The translations under genes and the position numbers were made by a program. A stretch of 64,000 bases of DNA from contig NZ_JACVPX010000001.1 of the NCBI RefSeq assembly GCF_018881655.1, forward strand, positions 62,001 through 126,000, written 5' to 3'. Below the pieces are notes generated by a model. It did not search any database, had not been told where the DNA came from, and was given only the letters and a program-made list of their open reading frames with translations. Shown here piece after piece: positions 55,042-64,000 of this stretch. The stretch's first letter is position 1. Each line of letters starts with the position of its first letter. This stretch comes from Polynucleobacter sp. Tro8-14-1 (lineage in GTDB: Bacteria; Pseudomonadota; Gammaproteobacteria; Burkholderiales; Burkholderiaceae).

Positions 55042-56100
55042 ATGATTAAAGTTGGCATCGTAGGTGGCACTGGATATACCGGAGTGGAATTGTTGCGTTT
55101 ATTGGCGCAGCATCCTGAGGTAGAGCTCACTGCAATTACTTCTCGCACAGAAGCTGGCATGCCAGTGGCTGAGATGTTTCCATCTTTGCGTGGCCGTGTT
55201 GCTCTCAAATTTACGACGCCAGATGAAGCCAAGCTGAATGAATGTGATGTGGTGTTCTTCGCAACTCCACATGGCGTTGCAATGGCACAAGCAAAAGAAT
55301 TGCTCGCTAACAATGTGAAGATTTTGGATCTTGCCGCAGACTTTCGTTTGAAGGATATTAAAGAATTTGCAAAGTGGTACGGCATGGAGCACACCTGCCC
55401 AGAAATTTTGGCTGAGGCTGTTTATGGTTTGGCAGAGATTAATCGTGAGGCCATTAAGAAAGCGCGCATAGTTGGTTTGGCGGGTTGCTATCCAACATCA
55501 GTGCAGCTAGGTCTAGCGCCTTTGCTGTCACCTAAATCGACTGGCGGCAAACACCTTATCGATGGCACGCATATTATTTCTGACTCAAAGTCAGGCACTT
55601 CTGGTGCTGGCCGGAAAGCTGAGATCGGTACACTATTGTCTGAAGCAAGTGATAACTTCAAGGCCTATAGCGTGAAGGGGCATCGCCATTTACCGGAAAT
55701 CGAACAGGGCCTGAAGGCAATCGCTGGCCATGATCAGATCGGTTTGACTTTCGTACCGCATTTAACGCCGATGATTAGAGGAATTCATTCGACTTTGTAT
55801 GTCCGGTTGACTGAGGCTGGTAAAGATGTGGATTACCAAAAGCTTTATGAGAATTTCTATAAAGATGAGCCATTTGTCGATGTCATGCCAGCAGGCAGTC
55901 ATCCAGAGACGCGTTCTGTACGGGGTAGCAACGGTATTCGGATTGCGATCCACCGTCCAGGCGGCGGTGATACTTTAGTTATTTTGGTAGTTGAGGACAA
56001 TTTGGTGAAGGGCGCTTCAGGCCAAGGTGTGCAGTGTATGAACCTGATGTTTGGGTTACCAGAGACTATGGGCCTTACCCAGATCGCTGTTTCCCCATAA
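55042..56100 (+). CDS. argC: N-acetyl-gamma-glutamyl-phosphate reductase
   Basis: NADPH-dependent reductase of arginine synthesis. The 352-residue protein starts [20 protein letters not shown] (dinucleotide-binding loop) and has the catalytic cysteine in [19 protein letters not shown] and the [11 protein letters not shown]is motif. The ATG at 55042 has GGAG upstream (TTTTGGAGAATGGC) and is preferred to ATG 55018. It is the long, type 1 form. erpA is downstream. Confidence 0.97.
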   Translation: MIKVGIVGGTGYTGVELLRLLAQHPEVELTAITSRTEAGMPVAEMFPSLRGRVALKFTTPDEAKLNECDVVFFATPHGVAMAQAKELLANNVKILDLAADFRLKDIKEFAKWYGMEHTCPEILAEAVYGLAEINREAIKKARIVGLAGCYPTSVQLGLAPLLSPKSTGGKHLIDGTHIISDSKSGTSGAGRKAEIGTLLSEASDNFKAYSVKGHRHLPEIEQGLKAIAGHDQIGLTFVPHLTPMIRGIHSTLYVRLTEAGKDVDYQKLYENFYKDEPFVDVMPAGSHPETRSVRGSNGIRIAIHRPGGGDTLVILVVEDNLVKGASGQGVQCMNLMFGLPETMGLTQIAVSP

Positions 56101-56168
56101 TGACCCTTCAGCAAACTGGGCATTAAAAGCCTAAAATAAGAAATTGCCTTTTGAATTAGGAGTAAATC

Positions 56169-56543
56169 ATGACCGAATTAGCTACACAACCTGCACAAGA
56201 TTTAGCCGAGCCGCCAACCCCATTGGTGTTCACGGATAGCGCTGCTACGAAAGTGGCGGACTTGATTGCTGAAGAAGGCAATCCAGAATTGAAGCTGCGC
56301 GTATTCGTTCAAGGTGGCGGTTGCTCAGGATTTCAGTATGGCTTCACATTTGATGATGCTGTGAATGAAGATGACACTCTCTTTGAAAAGAATGGCGTTA
56401 CTTTGTTGGTAGATTCAATGAGCTTCCAATATTTGGTTGGCGCTGAGATTGACTATAAAGAAGACATCAACGGATCACAGTTTGTGATTAAGAATCCAAA
56501 TGCGCAAACTACTTGTGGATGCGGATCTTCTTTCTCTGCTTAA
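56169..56543 (+). CDS. erpA: iron-sulfur cluster insertion protein ErpA
   Basis: A-type Fe-S carrier that delivers clusters to apoproteins such as those of isoprenoid synthesis. The 124-residue protein has the three conserved cysteines: [14 protein letters not shown] and the C-terminal [11 protein letters not shown] pair. A leader of about 18 residues is Ala/Pro-rich. An AGGAG ribosome-binding site precedes the ATG. argC ends 68 bases upstream. Confidence 0.96.
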   Translation: MTELATQPAQDLAEPPTPLVFTDSAATKVADLIAEEGNPELKLRVFVQGGGCSGFQYGFTFDDAVNEDDTLFEKNGVTLLVDSMSFQYLVGAEIDYKEDINGSQFVIKNPNAQTTCGCGSSFSA

Positions 56544-56552
56544 ATAAAAACG

Positions 56553-56575
56553 AACTTAATTAATATTTAATTAAG
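56553..56575. repeat. AT-rich inverted repeat between erpA and anmK
   Basis: CTTAATTAA-TAT-TTAATTAAG is a perfect 9-bp dyad between the convergent erpA and anmK genes. It has no GC core, so it is a weak terminator at best. Confidence 0.4.
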
Positions 56576-56583
56576 CAGCGAAG

Positions 56584-57711
56584 TTAAGCTGGGTAACAAG
56601 CACCTAGAATTCTAGGACCCTTCGCTCCCGTAACGGCTGGCAAATTTGCTGGCCGTTTTTCTTTATGAGCCCACGCTAGCCATGCAAAAGCAAGGCCTTC
56701 CACAAGTTGCGGATCAATTCCTGCGGATTCACTCGTAGTAATTTCTAATGGCTTTTTGAAGAAATTCTGCGACTTCACTTTGAATAAATTCATCAAAGCA
56801 TTATTTTTAGCGCCGCCTCCACAGACAATCAGCTTCTGGGTTTGCGGGGCATAACGGGCTAAAGCTTCGAGGGCGGAGTACGCTGTCAAATGTAGCAAGG
56901 TCGCTTGCACATCTTCACAAAGATAATTTGCACCACTCAATTTTTCTTGCGCCCAAGCAAGATGAAAGTCGTCTCTACCAGTGCTCTTGGGCGGAACTTT
57001 TGCAAAGAAAGAATCAGACAGCATTTTTGCAAGCAGTTCTTCATTCACTTTTCCCTGCAATGCCCAATTACCATTTTCATCATAGGCATTACCTTGATGT
57101 TCGTGTATCCAGGCGTCCATCAGCATATTGCCTGGACCACAATCAAAACCAGTTACTTCGCCATTCTTAGGAAGTAAGGTGAGATTAGCGATGCCACCGA
57201 TATTGAGAATGGCTAAATTTTTATCTTCTACAAATTGCTGCGCATGAAAGGCTGGTACTAATGGAGCGCCATGTCCACCAGCAGCTAAATCACGACTTCT
57301 AAAGTCAGCAACAACATCAATGCCAGTCTTTTCTGCCAAGAGAGCGGGATTCAGTGTTTGATGTGTATAAGCCATATCACCTAGATGAGGTTGGTGGCGA
57401 ATAGTCTGACCATGTGCGCCGATGGCGGCGATATCAGAAGGCTTTAGATTTGCTTTTTGGAGCAGCTGGCCAATGGCTTCTGCATATGCCAGGGCCAAGG
57501 CATTGCCAGCCTGTTTTTCTCGGTGAAGCTCATTTGGGCCAGGGCTTTGAAGCTCGGATAGGGTCTTGCGGAGCTCCGCTGAGAAAGGGGCGCTAATGGC
57601 GTCTAGCGCACTAGCTTCCCCATTAGCCCCTATCTTCGCTAGAACAGCATCTATCCCATCCAGGCTGGTGCCAGACATTAGGCCGATATAGAGGGAATGG
57701 AGTTTGTTCAT
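56584..57711 (-). CDS. anmK: anhydro-N-acetylmuramic acid kinase
   Basis: Phosphorylates anhydroMurNAc during peptidoglycan recycling, giving MurNAc-6-P. The 375-residue protein has the family N-terminus YIGLMSGTSLDGIDAV, the IGAHGQTIRHQP and VADFRSRDLAAGGHGAPLVP blocks, the NIGGIANLTLLP motif, and DCGPGNMLMDAW. It is divergent from tyrS with 76 bases between the starts; the pairing anmK-tyrS is frequent in proteobacteria. Confidence 0.97.
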   Translation of the reverse strand: MNKLHSLYIGLMSGTSLDGIDAVLAKIGANGEASALDAISAPFSAELRKTLSELQSPGPNELHREKQAGNALALAYAEAIGQLLQKANLKPSDIAAIGAHGQTIRHQPHLGDMAYTHQTLNPALLAEKTGIDVVADFRSRDLAAGGHGAPLVPAFHAQQFVEDKNLAILNIGGIANLTLLPKNGEVTGFDCGPGNMLMDAWIHEHQGNAYDENGNWALQGKVNEELLAKMLSDSFFAKVPPKSTGRDDFHLAWAQEKLSGANYLCEDVQATLLHLTAYSALEALARYAPQTQKLIVCGGGAKNNALMNLFKVKSQNFFKKPLEITTSESAGIDPQLVEGLAFAWLAWAHKEKRPANLPAVTGAKGPRILGACYPA

Positions 57712-57787
57712 TTAGCTCTCAGGAATGCGACAATTATGCTTTAGCAATTTAACTACTAATTTAACTGAATCAGCAATCCGAATCAGC

Positions 57788-59020
57788 ATGACGGCTAAAC
57801 CAGAACAAAAATATCCTTTGACCCCTGAAGTCTTTGCGGCGCTCGAAGTCACCAAACGTGGCTGCGATGAGCTATTGGTTGAGGCAGACTGGGTTCAGAA
57901 ACTGGCTCGTAGCCAAGCTACCAAGACTCCACTCAGGATTAAATTAGGTTTAGATCCTACGGCTCCTGATATTCATCTGGGTCATACCGTTGTTTTGAAC
58001 AAGTTGCGCCAGTTACAAGACTTAGGTCATACCGTAATTTTCTTGATCGGTGATTTCACTAGCATGATTGGTGATCCATCGGGTCGTAACGCTACCCGCC
58101 CTCCATTGACCGCAGAAGAAATCGCAGTCAATGCAGAGACTTACTATCGTCAAGCGAGTATGGTGCTCGATCCTTCTAAAACCGAAGTGCGTTACAACAG
58201 CGAGTGGTGTGATCCTTTGGGCGCGCGCGGCATGATTCAGTTGGCTGCTAAACATACTGTTGCTCGTATGCTCGAGCGTGATGACTTTACGAAGCGCTAT
58301 CGCAATGGTGTGCCTATTTCGATTCATGAGTTTTTATATCCACTCATGCAAGGCTATGACTCCGTTGCACTGAAGAGTGATTTAGAGCTTGGTGGTACGG
58401 ACCAGAAGTTCAATCTTCTAGTTGGTCGTGAACTCCAACGTGAGTATGGCCAAGAGCCTCAATGTATTTTGACGATGCCACTACTCGTTGGTCTTGATGG
58501 TGTTGAGAAGATGAGTAAGTCTAAAGGCAATTACATTGGTATCAGCGAGCCTGCTGGCGATATGTTTGGCAAGCTCTTGAGCATTTCGGATGATTTGATG
58601 TGGGACTACTTCACATTACTGTCATTCCGTCCAATGGCTGAGATTGATTTGATGAAGCAAGAGGTTGCTGCTGGCAGAAACCCAAAAGACTGCAAAGTAC
58701 TGCTCGCACAAGAAATCGTGGCACGCTTCCACTCGCAAGCTGCAGCAGAAAAAGCCTTAGAGGACTTTAATCACCGCGCTAAAGGTGGCGTACCTGACGA
58801 CATTCCAGAAGTAAATCTTTCTGGGGCGCCTATGGCAATCGCCAATCTTTTGAAGGCTGCAGGTCTTGCTCCATCTACATCTGAAGCGATGCGCAATATT
58901 GAGCAAAACGGCGTAAAGATTGATGGTGTAACCGTTGCTGATAAGCAATTAAAGGTTGAAGCTGGAACTTACGTAGTGCAGGTTGGTAAGCGTAAGTTCG
59001 CCAAAGTAACGCTAGCTTAA
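57788..59020 (+). CDS. tyrS: tyrosine-tRNA ligase
   Basis: Class I aminoacyl-tRNA synthetase of 410 residues. The HIGH signature appears as HLGHT (about residue 57), the KMSKS loop as [11 protein letters not shown], and a C-terminal S4 RNA-binding domain (about 345-405) ends the protein. The ATG at 57788 (MTAKPEQK) is chosen; the upstream frame to 57725 is intergenic. The stop codon overlaps the convergent ruvB stop by 4 bases. Confidence 0.97.
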   Translation: MTAKPEQKYPLTPEVFAALEVTKRGCDELLVEADWVQKLARSQATKTPLRIKLGLDPTAPDIHLGHTVVLNKLRQLQDLGHTVIFLIGDFTSMIGDPSGRNATRPPLTAEEIAVNAETYYRQASMVLDPSKTEVRYNSEWCDPLGARGMIQLAAKHTVARMLERDDFTKRYRNGVPISIHEFLYPLMQGYDSVALKSDLELGGTDQKFNLLVGRELQREYGQEPQCILTMPLLVGLDGVEKMSKSKGNYIGISEPAGDMFGKLLSISDDLMWDYFTLLSFRPMAEIDLMKQEVAAGRNPKDCKVLLAQEIVARFHSQAAAEKALEDFNHRAKGGVPDDIPEVNLSGAPMAIANLLKAAGLAPSTSEAMRNIEQNGVKIDGVTVADKQLKVEAGTYVVQVGKRKFAKVTLA

Positions 59021-60087
59021 ATATCCAAGCTAGCACTTCCGCTAGGCGGAGTTAATCCAAAGTGTTCATAGGCTTGACGGGTTGCCACTCGGCCGCGTGA
59101 AGTTCTTTGTAGGTAGCCTTGTTGAATGAGGTAGGGCTCAAGAACATCTTCAATCGTGTCGCGCTCTTCACCGATGGCTGCTGCCAAGTTATCGATACCT
59201 ACCGGGCCACCATCAAACTTGTGCAAGATCGCTTCTAAGAGTTTTCTGTCCATCACATCAAAGCCACTTGGATCCACGTCCAGCATCTTGAGTGCAGCGT
59301 CGGCCATAGCCTTAGTAATGGTGCCGGTGCCCTTTACTTCTGCATAGTCACGTACGCGGCGTAATAGACGGTTAGCAATACGAGGAGTGCCACGAGCACG
59401 CTTTGCAATTTCTACGGAGCCTTCTGGATCGATATCAGCCTTAAGTAAGCTAGCTGAGCGATTAATGATTTTAGTGAGTTCTTCAGTCGTGTAGAACTCG
59501 AGTCTGGCCACAATACCAAAACGATCACGCAATGGATTGGTCAGCATGCCGGCACGAGTAGTTGCGCCGATCAGGGTAAATGGTTTGAGATCAATCTTCA
59601 CGCTGCGCGCTGCAGGGCCTTCGCCGATCATGATATCTAGGCTGTAGTCCTCTAGCGCGGGATACAGAATTTCTTCCACAACTGGAGATAGACGATGAAT
59701 CTCATCAATAAAGAGAACATCGTTTTCTTCTAGATTTGTTAGTAAGGCAGCAAGATCGCCAGGCCTGTCTAGAACAGGGCCGCTCGTTTGGCGCATGTTC
59801 ACACCAAGCTCTCTTGCAATAATGTGAGCAAGAGTTGTTTTACCAAGTCCAGGAGGCCCAAACAAGAGAACGTGGTCTAAGGCTTCTTGGCGCGCTCTCG
59901 TAGCGCTGATGAAAATCTCTAATTGTGCTCTGGCCTTAGTTTGGCCAACATACTCATCGAGTTGTTTAGGGCGAAGGGCTCTTTCAAAGACGGCTTCAGT
60001 ATTGCCTGCTGCACCGCTCACAATGCGGGCATTACCTTCCGGTAAATCTTCAGGAATAGAGCTGAGGTCGTCTGTATGTATTGCCAT
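59017..60087 (-). CDS. ruvB: Holliday junction branch migration helicase RuvB
   Basis: AAA+ motor of the RuvABC resolvasome. The 356-residue protein has Walker [13 protein letters not shown], Walker [13 protein letters not shown], sensor 1 GATTRAGML, the arginine-finger region [14 protein letters not shown], and a C-terminal winged helix. It follows ruvA by 26 bases. The stop codon overlaps that of tyrS on the other strand. Confidence 0.98.
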   Translation of the reverse strand: MAIHTDDLSSIPEDLPEGNARIVSGAAGNTEAVFERALRPKQLDEYVGQTKARAQLEIFISATRARQEALDHVLLFGPPGLGKTTLAHIIARELGVNMRQTSGPVLDRPGDLAALLTNLEENDVLFIDEIHRLSPVVEEILYPALEDYSLDIMIGEGPAARSVKIDLKPFTLIGATTRAGMLTNPLRDRFGIVARLEFYTTEELTKIINRSASLLKADIDPEGSVEIAKRARGTPRIANRLLRRVRDYAEVKGTGTITKAMADAALKMLDVDPSGFDVMDRKLLEAILHKFDGGPVGIDNLAAAIGEERDTIEDVLEPYLIQQGYLQRTSRGRVATRQAYEHFGLTPPSGSASLDI

Positions 60088-60113
60088 GCTGAGAGTTTAG
60101 TGCCGTTTGACTA

Positions 60114-60695
60114 TTAAGCTTTAGATAGATACTTCAATCCCATACGGATTCCATCGGAAACACTGGTATCGGGCGGGATTTGCTTGAGTGCCAAAAGTGC
60201 TTCTTTTTCTGAATAGCCCAGAGCAAGGAGGGCTTGTAACACTTCACTGCTAGCCTCAATTGCCTGAGGTTTGTCACCTGTAATGCCTAAGTCTGGAGCT
60301 AGCTTGCCTTTGAGCTCTAGGCAGAGACGCTCAGCAGTTTTCTTGCCGATACCAGGCACCTGAGTGAGGCGCCCAGCTTCTTGAAGTGCAATGGCTTGGG
60401 CTAGTTCATTAACACTCATGCCGGAAAGAACTGCGAGTGCTGTGCGTGAGCCGACGCCACTAATCTTGATGAGCTGTCTAAATGCTTCACGCTCAGTTTC
60501 AGTAGCAAAGCCAAAAAGTTGCTGCGCATCTTCGCGAACTTGAAAATGTGTCAATAGGGTAATCTTTTGACCAGCCTGAGGTAGTTGATACAAAGTGCTC
60601 ATAGGCACATCAACCTCATAACCAATACCTTGGCAATCGACTAAAAGGCGAGGAGGGTGAACTGAAACGAGGGTACCTTGAATGCGACCAATCAT
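60114..60695 (-). CDS. ruvA: Holliday junction branch migration protein RuvA
   Basis: Tetrameric Holliday junction-binding protein. The 193-residue protein has the OB fold (about 1-65: [31 protein letters not shown]), helix-hairpin-helix motifs ([17 protein letters not shown] and [15 protein letters not shown]) and a C-terminal three-helix domain that binds RuvB. ruvC lies 29 bases upstream. Confidence 0.98.
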   Translation of the reverse strand: MIGRIQGTLVSVHPPRLLVDCQGIGYEVDVPMSTLYQLPQAGQKITLLTHFQVREDAQQLFGFATETEREAFRQLIKISGVGSRTALAVLSGMSVNELAQAIALQEAGRLTQVPGIGKKTAERLCLELKGKLAPDLGITGDKPQAIEASSEVLQALLALGYSEKEALLALKQIPPDTSVSDGIRMGLKYLSKA

Positions 60696-60724
60696 GTAGA
60701 GATCTTAACCTGTGATGTGTATTG

Positions 60725-61255
60725 TTACTTGCTACGTTTCTTAGGCGTTAGCTTAGGTGCTAAAGCTGCAGTAATTGCTTTTGGCATCTGCGCATGATGG
60801 GCGGCGCAGATGGCAACGCCTAGTGCATCAGAGGCGTCAGTCCCTGGGGCGCGGCTCAGTCTGAGAAGACGCTTGACCATTTCTTGGACCTGAGGCTTAG
60901 CTGCTCTACCATTACCAACAATGGACTGCTTGACTCTTAAGGCGCTGTACTCAGCTACCGGGAGTTTTTCTGAAACGAGAGCGGCAATAACAGCACCCCG
61001 TGCCTGACCCAACATGAGTGTGGAACGAGGATTGACGTTTAAGAAGACTTCTTCGATCGCAGCAGACTCTGGTCTATAGGTCTCCAGAACTTCCTTAACA
61101 CCGGCATAGAGGGTGCCTAAGCGTTCAGGCAGGCCTTTAGCTGGATCGCCACTTTCAATCGTCCCCGAGGCTACGTAGGTCAGCTTTTGGCCATCGACAT
61201 CGATGACTCCAAAACCAGTAGTCCGTAAACCTGGGTCGATTCCTATCCAGCGCAT
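60725..61255 (-). CDS. ruvC: crossover junction endodeoxyribonuclease RuvC
   Basis: Resolves Holliday junctions by paired nicks. The 176-residue RNase H-fold protein has the acidic residues in [15 protein letters not shown] (D7), [15 protein letters not shown] (E), and near the C-terminus [14 protein letters not shown] (D/D pair). Length is normal. It lies 26 bases after purH, which begins this transcript in the order fis-purH-ruvC-ruvA-ruvB. Confidence 0.98.
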   Translation of the reverse strand: MRWIGIDPGLRTTGFGVIDVDGQKLTYVASGTIESGDPAKGLPERLGTLYAGVKEVLETYRPESAAIEEVFLNVNPRSTLMLGQARGAVIAALVSEKLPVAEYSALRVKQSIVGNGRAAKPQVQEMVKRLLRLSRAPGTDASDALGVAICAAHHAQMPKAITAALAPKLTPKKRSK

Positions 61256-61281
61256 GAGTTTGTTTATGGCTTCTTGTTTTC

Positions 61282-62862
61282 TTAGTGACGGAAGTGACGT
61301 GTGCCAGTAAAGATCATGGCGATACCATGCTCATTTGCTGCCGCAATGATTTCATCATCACGCATACTGCCACCTGGCTGAATGGCGCAGCTTGCGCCAC
61401 CATTCACAACGACATCTAAGCCATCACGGAACGGGAAGAAGGCATCGCTTGCTACTGCAGACCCTTTGAGGCTTAAGCCAGCGTTCTCAGCCTTGATGCT
61501 AGCCATGCGCGCAGAGTCTACGCGGCTCATTTGACCGGCACCGATACCAAGAGTCATTCCATTAGCGCAATACACAATGGCATTGGATTTCACAAACTTG
61601 GCTACGCGCCATGCAAACATCATGTCGTGCATTTCGCTTGGGGTTGGCAGACGCTTACTGACAACGCGCATTTCACTTTCGAGAACATTCTTAGCATCAG
61701 GAGATTGCACCAGCAAACCACCGCCAACACGTTTGAAATCAAAGGTATTAAATGCAGTACCCAATGGAATTTCTAGAAGACGTACATTTTGTTTCGCAGC
61801 AAAGATCACTTTAGCTTCATCACTAAAGCTAGGCGCAATCAATACTTCCACGAATTGCTTGGAGATGGCTTCAGCTGCAGTGCCATCGCAAGGCACGTTA
61901 AAGGCAATGATGCCGCCAAAGGCGGAGCTCGGATCGGTTTTGAAGGCTTTTTGATAGGCTTCAAGGGCTGAAGCACCAACAGCTACGCCACAAGGGTTGG
62001 CATGCTTGATTATGACGCAAGCTGCAGCGCCACCGGCATTGCCAGTAAAGCTCTTAACGCATTCCCAGGCAGAATCTGCATCGGCAATATTGTTGTAAGA
62101 AAGTTCTTTCCCTTGCAACTGCTTGTAATTTGCTAATGCGCCATCGACGGGGTAAATATCTTTATAGAACGCTGCAGACTGGTGTGGATTCTCGCCATAA
62201 CGCATCTCTTGTACTTTTTCAAAGGCAAAGTGCAAAGTTTCTGGGTAGGCAGAACGGGCTTTGTGATCAAGATCATCACCTAATGCTGAGAGATAGTTAG
62301 CAATCGCACCATCGTATTGCGCGGTATGTGCAAATACTTTTTTCGCTAAAGCCAAGTTGGTTTTGTAAGAAACGACATTCTTATTGGCCTTCATTTCAGC
62401 CAAGACTGGAGCGTAATCTTCAGGTGAAATCAGCACGGTGACATCTTGGTGATTCTTTGCAGCGGCACGCAACATGGCTGGACCACCGATATCAATGTTT
62501 TCGACCGCATCTTCGAATGAGCAGTTTTCCTTAGTGACTGTTTCATTGAAGGGGTAAAGATTAATCACGAGCATATCAATGGTGTCTATGCCATGCTCTT
62601 TCAGGGCTGCCATATGCTCTGGAAAATCTCTACGAGCTAATAAGCCGCCATGCACCATTGGGTGGAGGGTCTTAACGCGACCATCCAGCATCTCCGGAAA
62701 TTTCGTTAAAGAAGAAACTTCGACAACAGGCAGATTGTTTTCGGCCAAGAGTTTTGCTGTGCCGCCAGTAGAAATGAGCTTAATGCCTTGTTCGTGGAGG
62801 GCTTTAGCAAAAGGCACGATGCCATTTTTATCGGAGACGGAGAGTAGGGCTGTACGGATCAT
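61282..62862 (-). CDS. purH: bifunctional AICAR formyltransferase / IMP cyclohydrolase
   Basis: Last two steps of purine synthesis. The 526-residue protein has an N-terminal IMP cyclohydrolase domain (about 1-190: [40 protein letters not shown]) and a C-terminal AICAR transformylase domain (about 200-526: [13 protein letters not shown], the catalytic [21 protein letters not shown]). The linkage of purH to the fis gene upstream and ruvCAB downstream is standard in betaproteobacteria. Confidence 0.98.
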   Translation of the reverse strand: MIRTALLSVSDKNGIVPFAKALHEQGIKLISTGGTAKLLAENNLPVVEVSSLTKFPEMLDGRVKTLHPMVHGGLLARRDFPEHMAALKEHGIDTIDMLVINLYPFNETVTKENCSFEDAVENIDIGGPAMLRAAAKNHQDVTVLISPEDYAPVLAEMKANKNVVSYKTNLALAKKVFAHTAQYDGAIANYLSALGDDLDHKARSAYPETLHFAFEKVQEMRYGENPHQSAAFYKDIYPVDGALANYKQLQGKELSYNNIADADSAWECVKSFTGNAGGAAACVIIKHANPCGVAVGASALEAYQKAFKTDPSSAFGGIIAFNVPCDGTAAEAISKQFVEVLIAPSFSDEAKVIFAAKQNVRLLEIPLGTAFNTFDFKRVGGGLLVQSPDAKNVLESEMRVVSKRLPTPSEMHDMMFAWRVAKFVKSNAIVYCANGMTLGIGAGQMSRVDSARMASIKAENAGLSLKGSAVASDAFFPFRDGLDVVVNGGASCAIQPGGSMRDDEIIAAANEHGIAMIFTGTRHFRH

Positions 62863-62914
62863 GGTTTTCGGAGCTTAATTTAAAAAATGGCTTTGTTATT
62901 AGTAAAGTTTGCGC

Positions 62915-63154
62915 TTACTTCAGAAGTTGATGTTCAACCAACTTCTTGTGCAGGGTGTTGCGATTAATGCCCAGATACTGCGCTGCCAGTGATTGATTTT
63001 GCTTGGCATGCTGCATCACTAATTCCAGCATTGGTTTTTCAACAACAGCCAATACCATGTCATAGATATCAGTTGGTGCAGTTCCTTTGAGGTCATTCAG
63101 ATAACCCTGCAATTGGGTTTCAATACATTCGGTAATCGGGTGCTTATTGGTCAT
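62915..63154 (-). CDS. fis: Fis family DNA-binding protein
   Basis: Nucleoid-associated DNA-bending protein. The 79-residue product is shorter than E. coli Fis (98) and lacks most of the N-terminal beta hairpin. The C-terminal helix-turn-helix is clear: QNQSLAAQYLGINRNTLHKKLVEHQLL. It lies 57 bases after dusB, the conserved dusB-fis operon, in which dusB is cotranscribed. Confidence 0.95.
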   Translation of the reverse strand: MTNKHPITECIETQLQGYLNDLKGTAPTDIYDMVLAVVEKPMLELVMQHAKQNQSLAAQYLGINRNTLHKKLVEHQLLK

Positions 63155-63211
63155 AACAATCTATCAATGCAAAAACAAAAAAATAAATAAAGAAACTAAA
63201 CTCAGTTAAAG

Positions 63212-64000
63212 CTATGCCGCTTCCAAAAATAACAAGCGGTCAGAATGGGATTTCATTTCGTCAAAATAATCATTGACCATTTGCAGTTGGGTTTTGCAAT
63301 CGTCGGCAGTATTCATACGCTGGCGGAAGGCATGGGAGTCACGCAACCCTTTGCAGTACCAGCCAATATGCTTACGAGCAGTACGCAGGCCAATATGCTC
63401 ACCATAAAACTCGTAGTGGTCTAAGAGGTGTGCATTCATGATGCCCTGAATCTCATTGATCTCAGGGGTCGGAAGCTTGCCGCCGGTTTCAAGATAGTGG
63501 TTGATTTCACGGAAGATCCAAGGACGGCCTTGAGCGGCTCGTCCAATCATGATGGCATTGGCACCAGTGAGCTTTAAAACTTGCTCCGCCTTTTCTGGGC
63601 TGGTGATATCGCCATTAGCCACAACCGGAATGCGCACACTATTTTTGACTGCGGTAATCGTTTCGTACTCTGCTTCACCGTGATACAGGTCTGCTCTCGT
63701 ACGGCCATGGACCGTCAGCATGGAGATGCCGGATTTTTCTGCAAGACGCGCTATCTCAATAGCATTCTTATGTTCGCGATCCCAGCCCGTACGAATTTTC
63801 AAAGTCACTGGTACTGCATCTGGTCCGATACCAACGGCATTCACAACTGCTTCTAGAATTTGCTGGACCAAAGGCTCATCACGCAATAGGGCGGAACCAG
63901 CGGCAACATTGCATACTTTCTTTGCGGGACACCCCATATTGATATCGATAATCTGGGCGCCGTGATCTACGTTGATTTTTGCCGCTGCCGCCATCATTGC
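63212..64000 (-). CDS. dusB: tRNA-dihydrouridine synthase B (5' end outside window)
   Basis: FMN-dependent enzyme that reduces uridine to dihydrouridine in tRNA. Only the C-terminal ~262 residues are visible; the start lies beyond the right edge, so the apparent first Met is internal. The catalytic cysteine is in DINMGCPAKKVCNVAAGSAL, then LKIRTGWD, the HGRTRADLYHGEAEYE motif, VVANGDI and MIGRAAQGRPW, all Dus hallmarks. The association with fis makes DusB the best subfamily call. Confidence 0.95.
   Translation of the reverse strand, partial: AMMAAAAKINVDHGAQIIDINMGCPAKKVCNVAAGSALLRDEPLVQQILEAVVNAVGIGPDAVPVTLKIRTGWDREHKNAIEIARLAEKSGISMLTVHGRTRADLYHGEAEYETITAVKNSVRIPVVANGDITSPEKAEQVLKLTGANAIMIGRAAQGRPWIFREINHYLETGGKLPTPEINEIQGIMNAHLLDHYEFYGEHIGLRTARKHIGWYCKGLRDSHAFRQRMNTADDCKTQLQMVNDYFDEMKSHSDRLLFLEAA

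Overview
The window is a gene-dense stretch of bacterial chromosome (about 70 genes, most gaps under 100 bp, no mobile element, integrase, CRISPR array or ribosomal RNA operon). Gene content and order are those of a betaproteobacterium of the Burkholderiales. Diagnostic blocks are the ctaD-ctaG-ctaE-SURF1-ctaA-ctaB-SCO cluster, ispE-tRNA-Gln-prs-rplY-pth, kdsD-kdsC-lptC-lptA-lptB-hpf-ptsN-hprK-rapZ, ubiE-Tim44-ubiJ-ubiB-aspS-nudB, and dusB-fis-purH-ruvC-ruvA-ruvB. The moderate GC content, compact spacing and several streamlined loci (no rpoN, no ftsEX, lolB fused to a TPR gene) suggest Polynucleobacter or a close relative. That genus call is inference; the order-level call is firm.

Layout. 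1-7635 (+): aa3-type cytochrome c oxidase subunits, copper and heme A assembly factors and small accessory proteins. 7677-9584 (-): rpoH with an exact CIRCE operator, then ftsY. 9648-13794 (+): a pair of M16 peptidases (one catalytic, one not), rsmD, coaD and a ferredoxin. 13816-18778 (-): pth, rplY, prs, tRNA-Gln, ispE and a TPR-LolB fusion gene. 18814-20780 (+): mutM and mutY, for repair of oxidised guanine. 20725-27181 (-): rapZ, hprK, ptsN, hpf and the Lpt/Kdo lipopolysaccharide genes. 27193-29175 (+): a Kef-type antiporter. 29210-32110 (-): uvrA. 32148-33869 (+): an MFS transporter and ssb. 33973-37255 (-): queF, a 5'-nucleotidase and ilvA. 37390-52883 (+): a 1279-residue FAD/Fe-S oxidoreductase, the ubiquinone genes ubiE/ubiJ/ubiB, aspS, nudB, an ABC exporter, glycerate kinase and pyrC. 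52941-53247 (+): RNase P RNA. 53250-53672 (-): an OsmC-family gene. 53673-54081: a 409 bp intergenic region. 54082-56543 (+): rplM-rpsI, argC and erpA. 56584-57711 (-): anmK. 57788-59020 (+): tyrS. 59017-64000 (-): ruvBAC, purH, fis and a partial dusB.

Most genes are conserved housekeeping functions. The least explained sequence is the 53673-54081 intergenic region. It holds an exact TTGAT-N4-ATCAA (FNR/CRP-type) site, a sigma-70-like promoter, and a roughly 100 nt stretch with two hairpins, a CUCCUCC anti-Shine-Dalgarno-like motif and a strong Rho-independent terminator. I read this as an unannotated FNR-controlled small RNA, with an attenuated leader of rplM as the alternative. Two other results deserve attention: a perfect CIRCE operator over the rpoH promoter, which would place the heat-shock sigma factor under HrcA, and the TPR-LolB fusion with a signal peptide but no lipobox.
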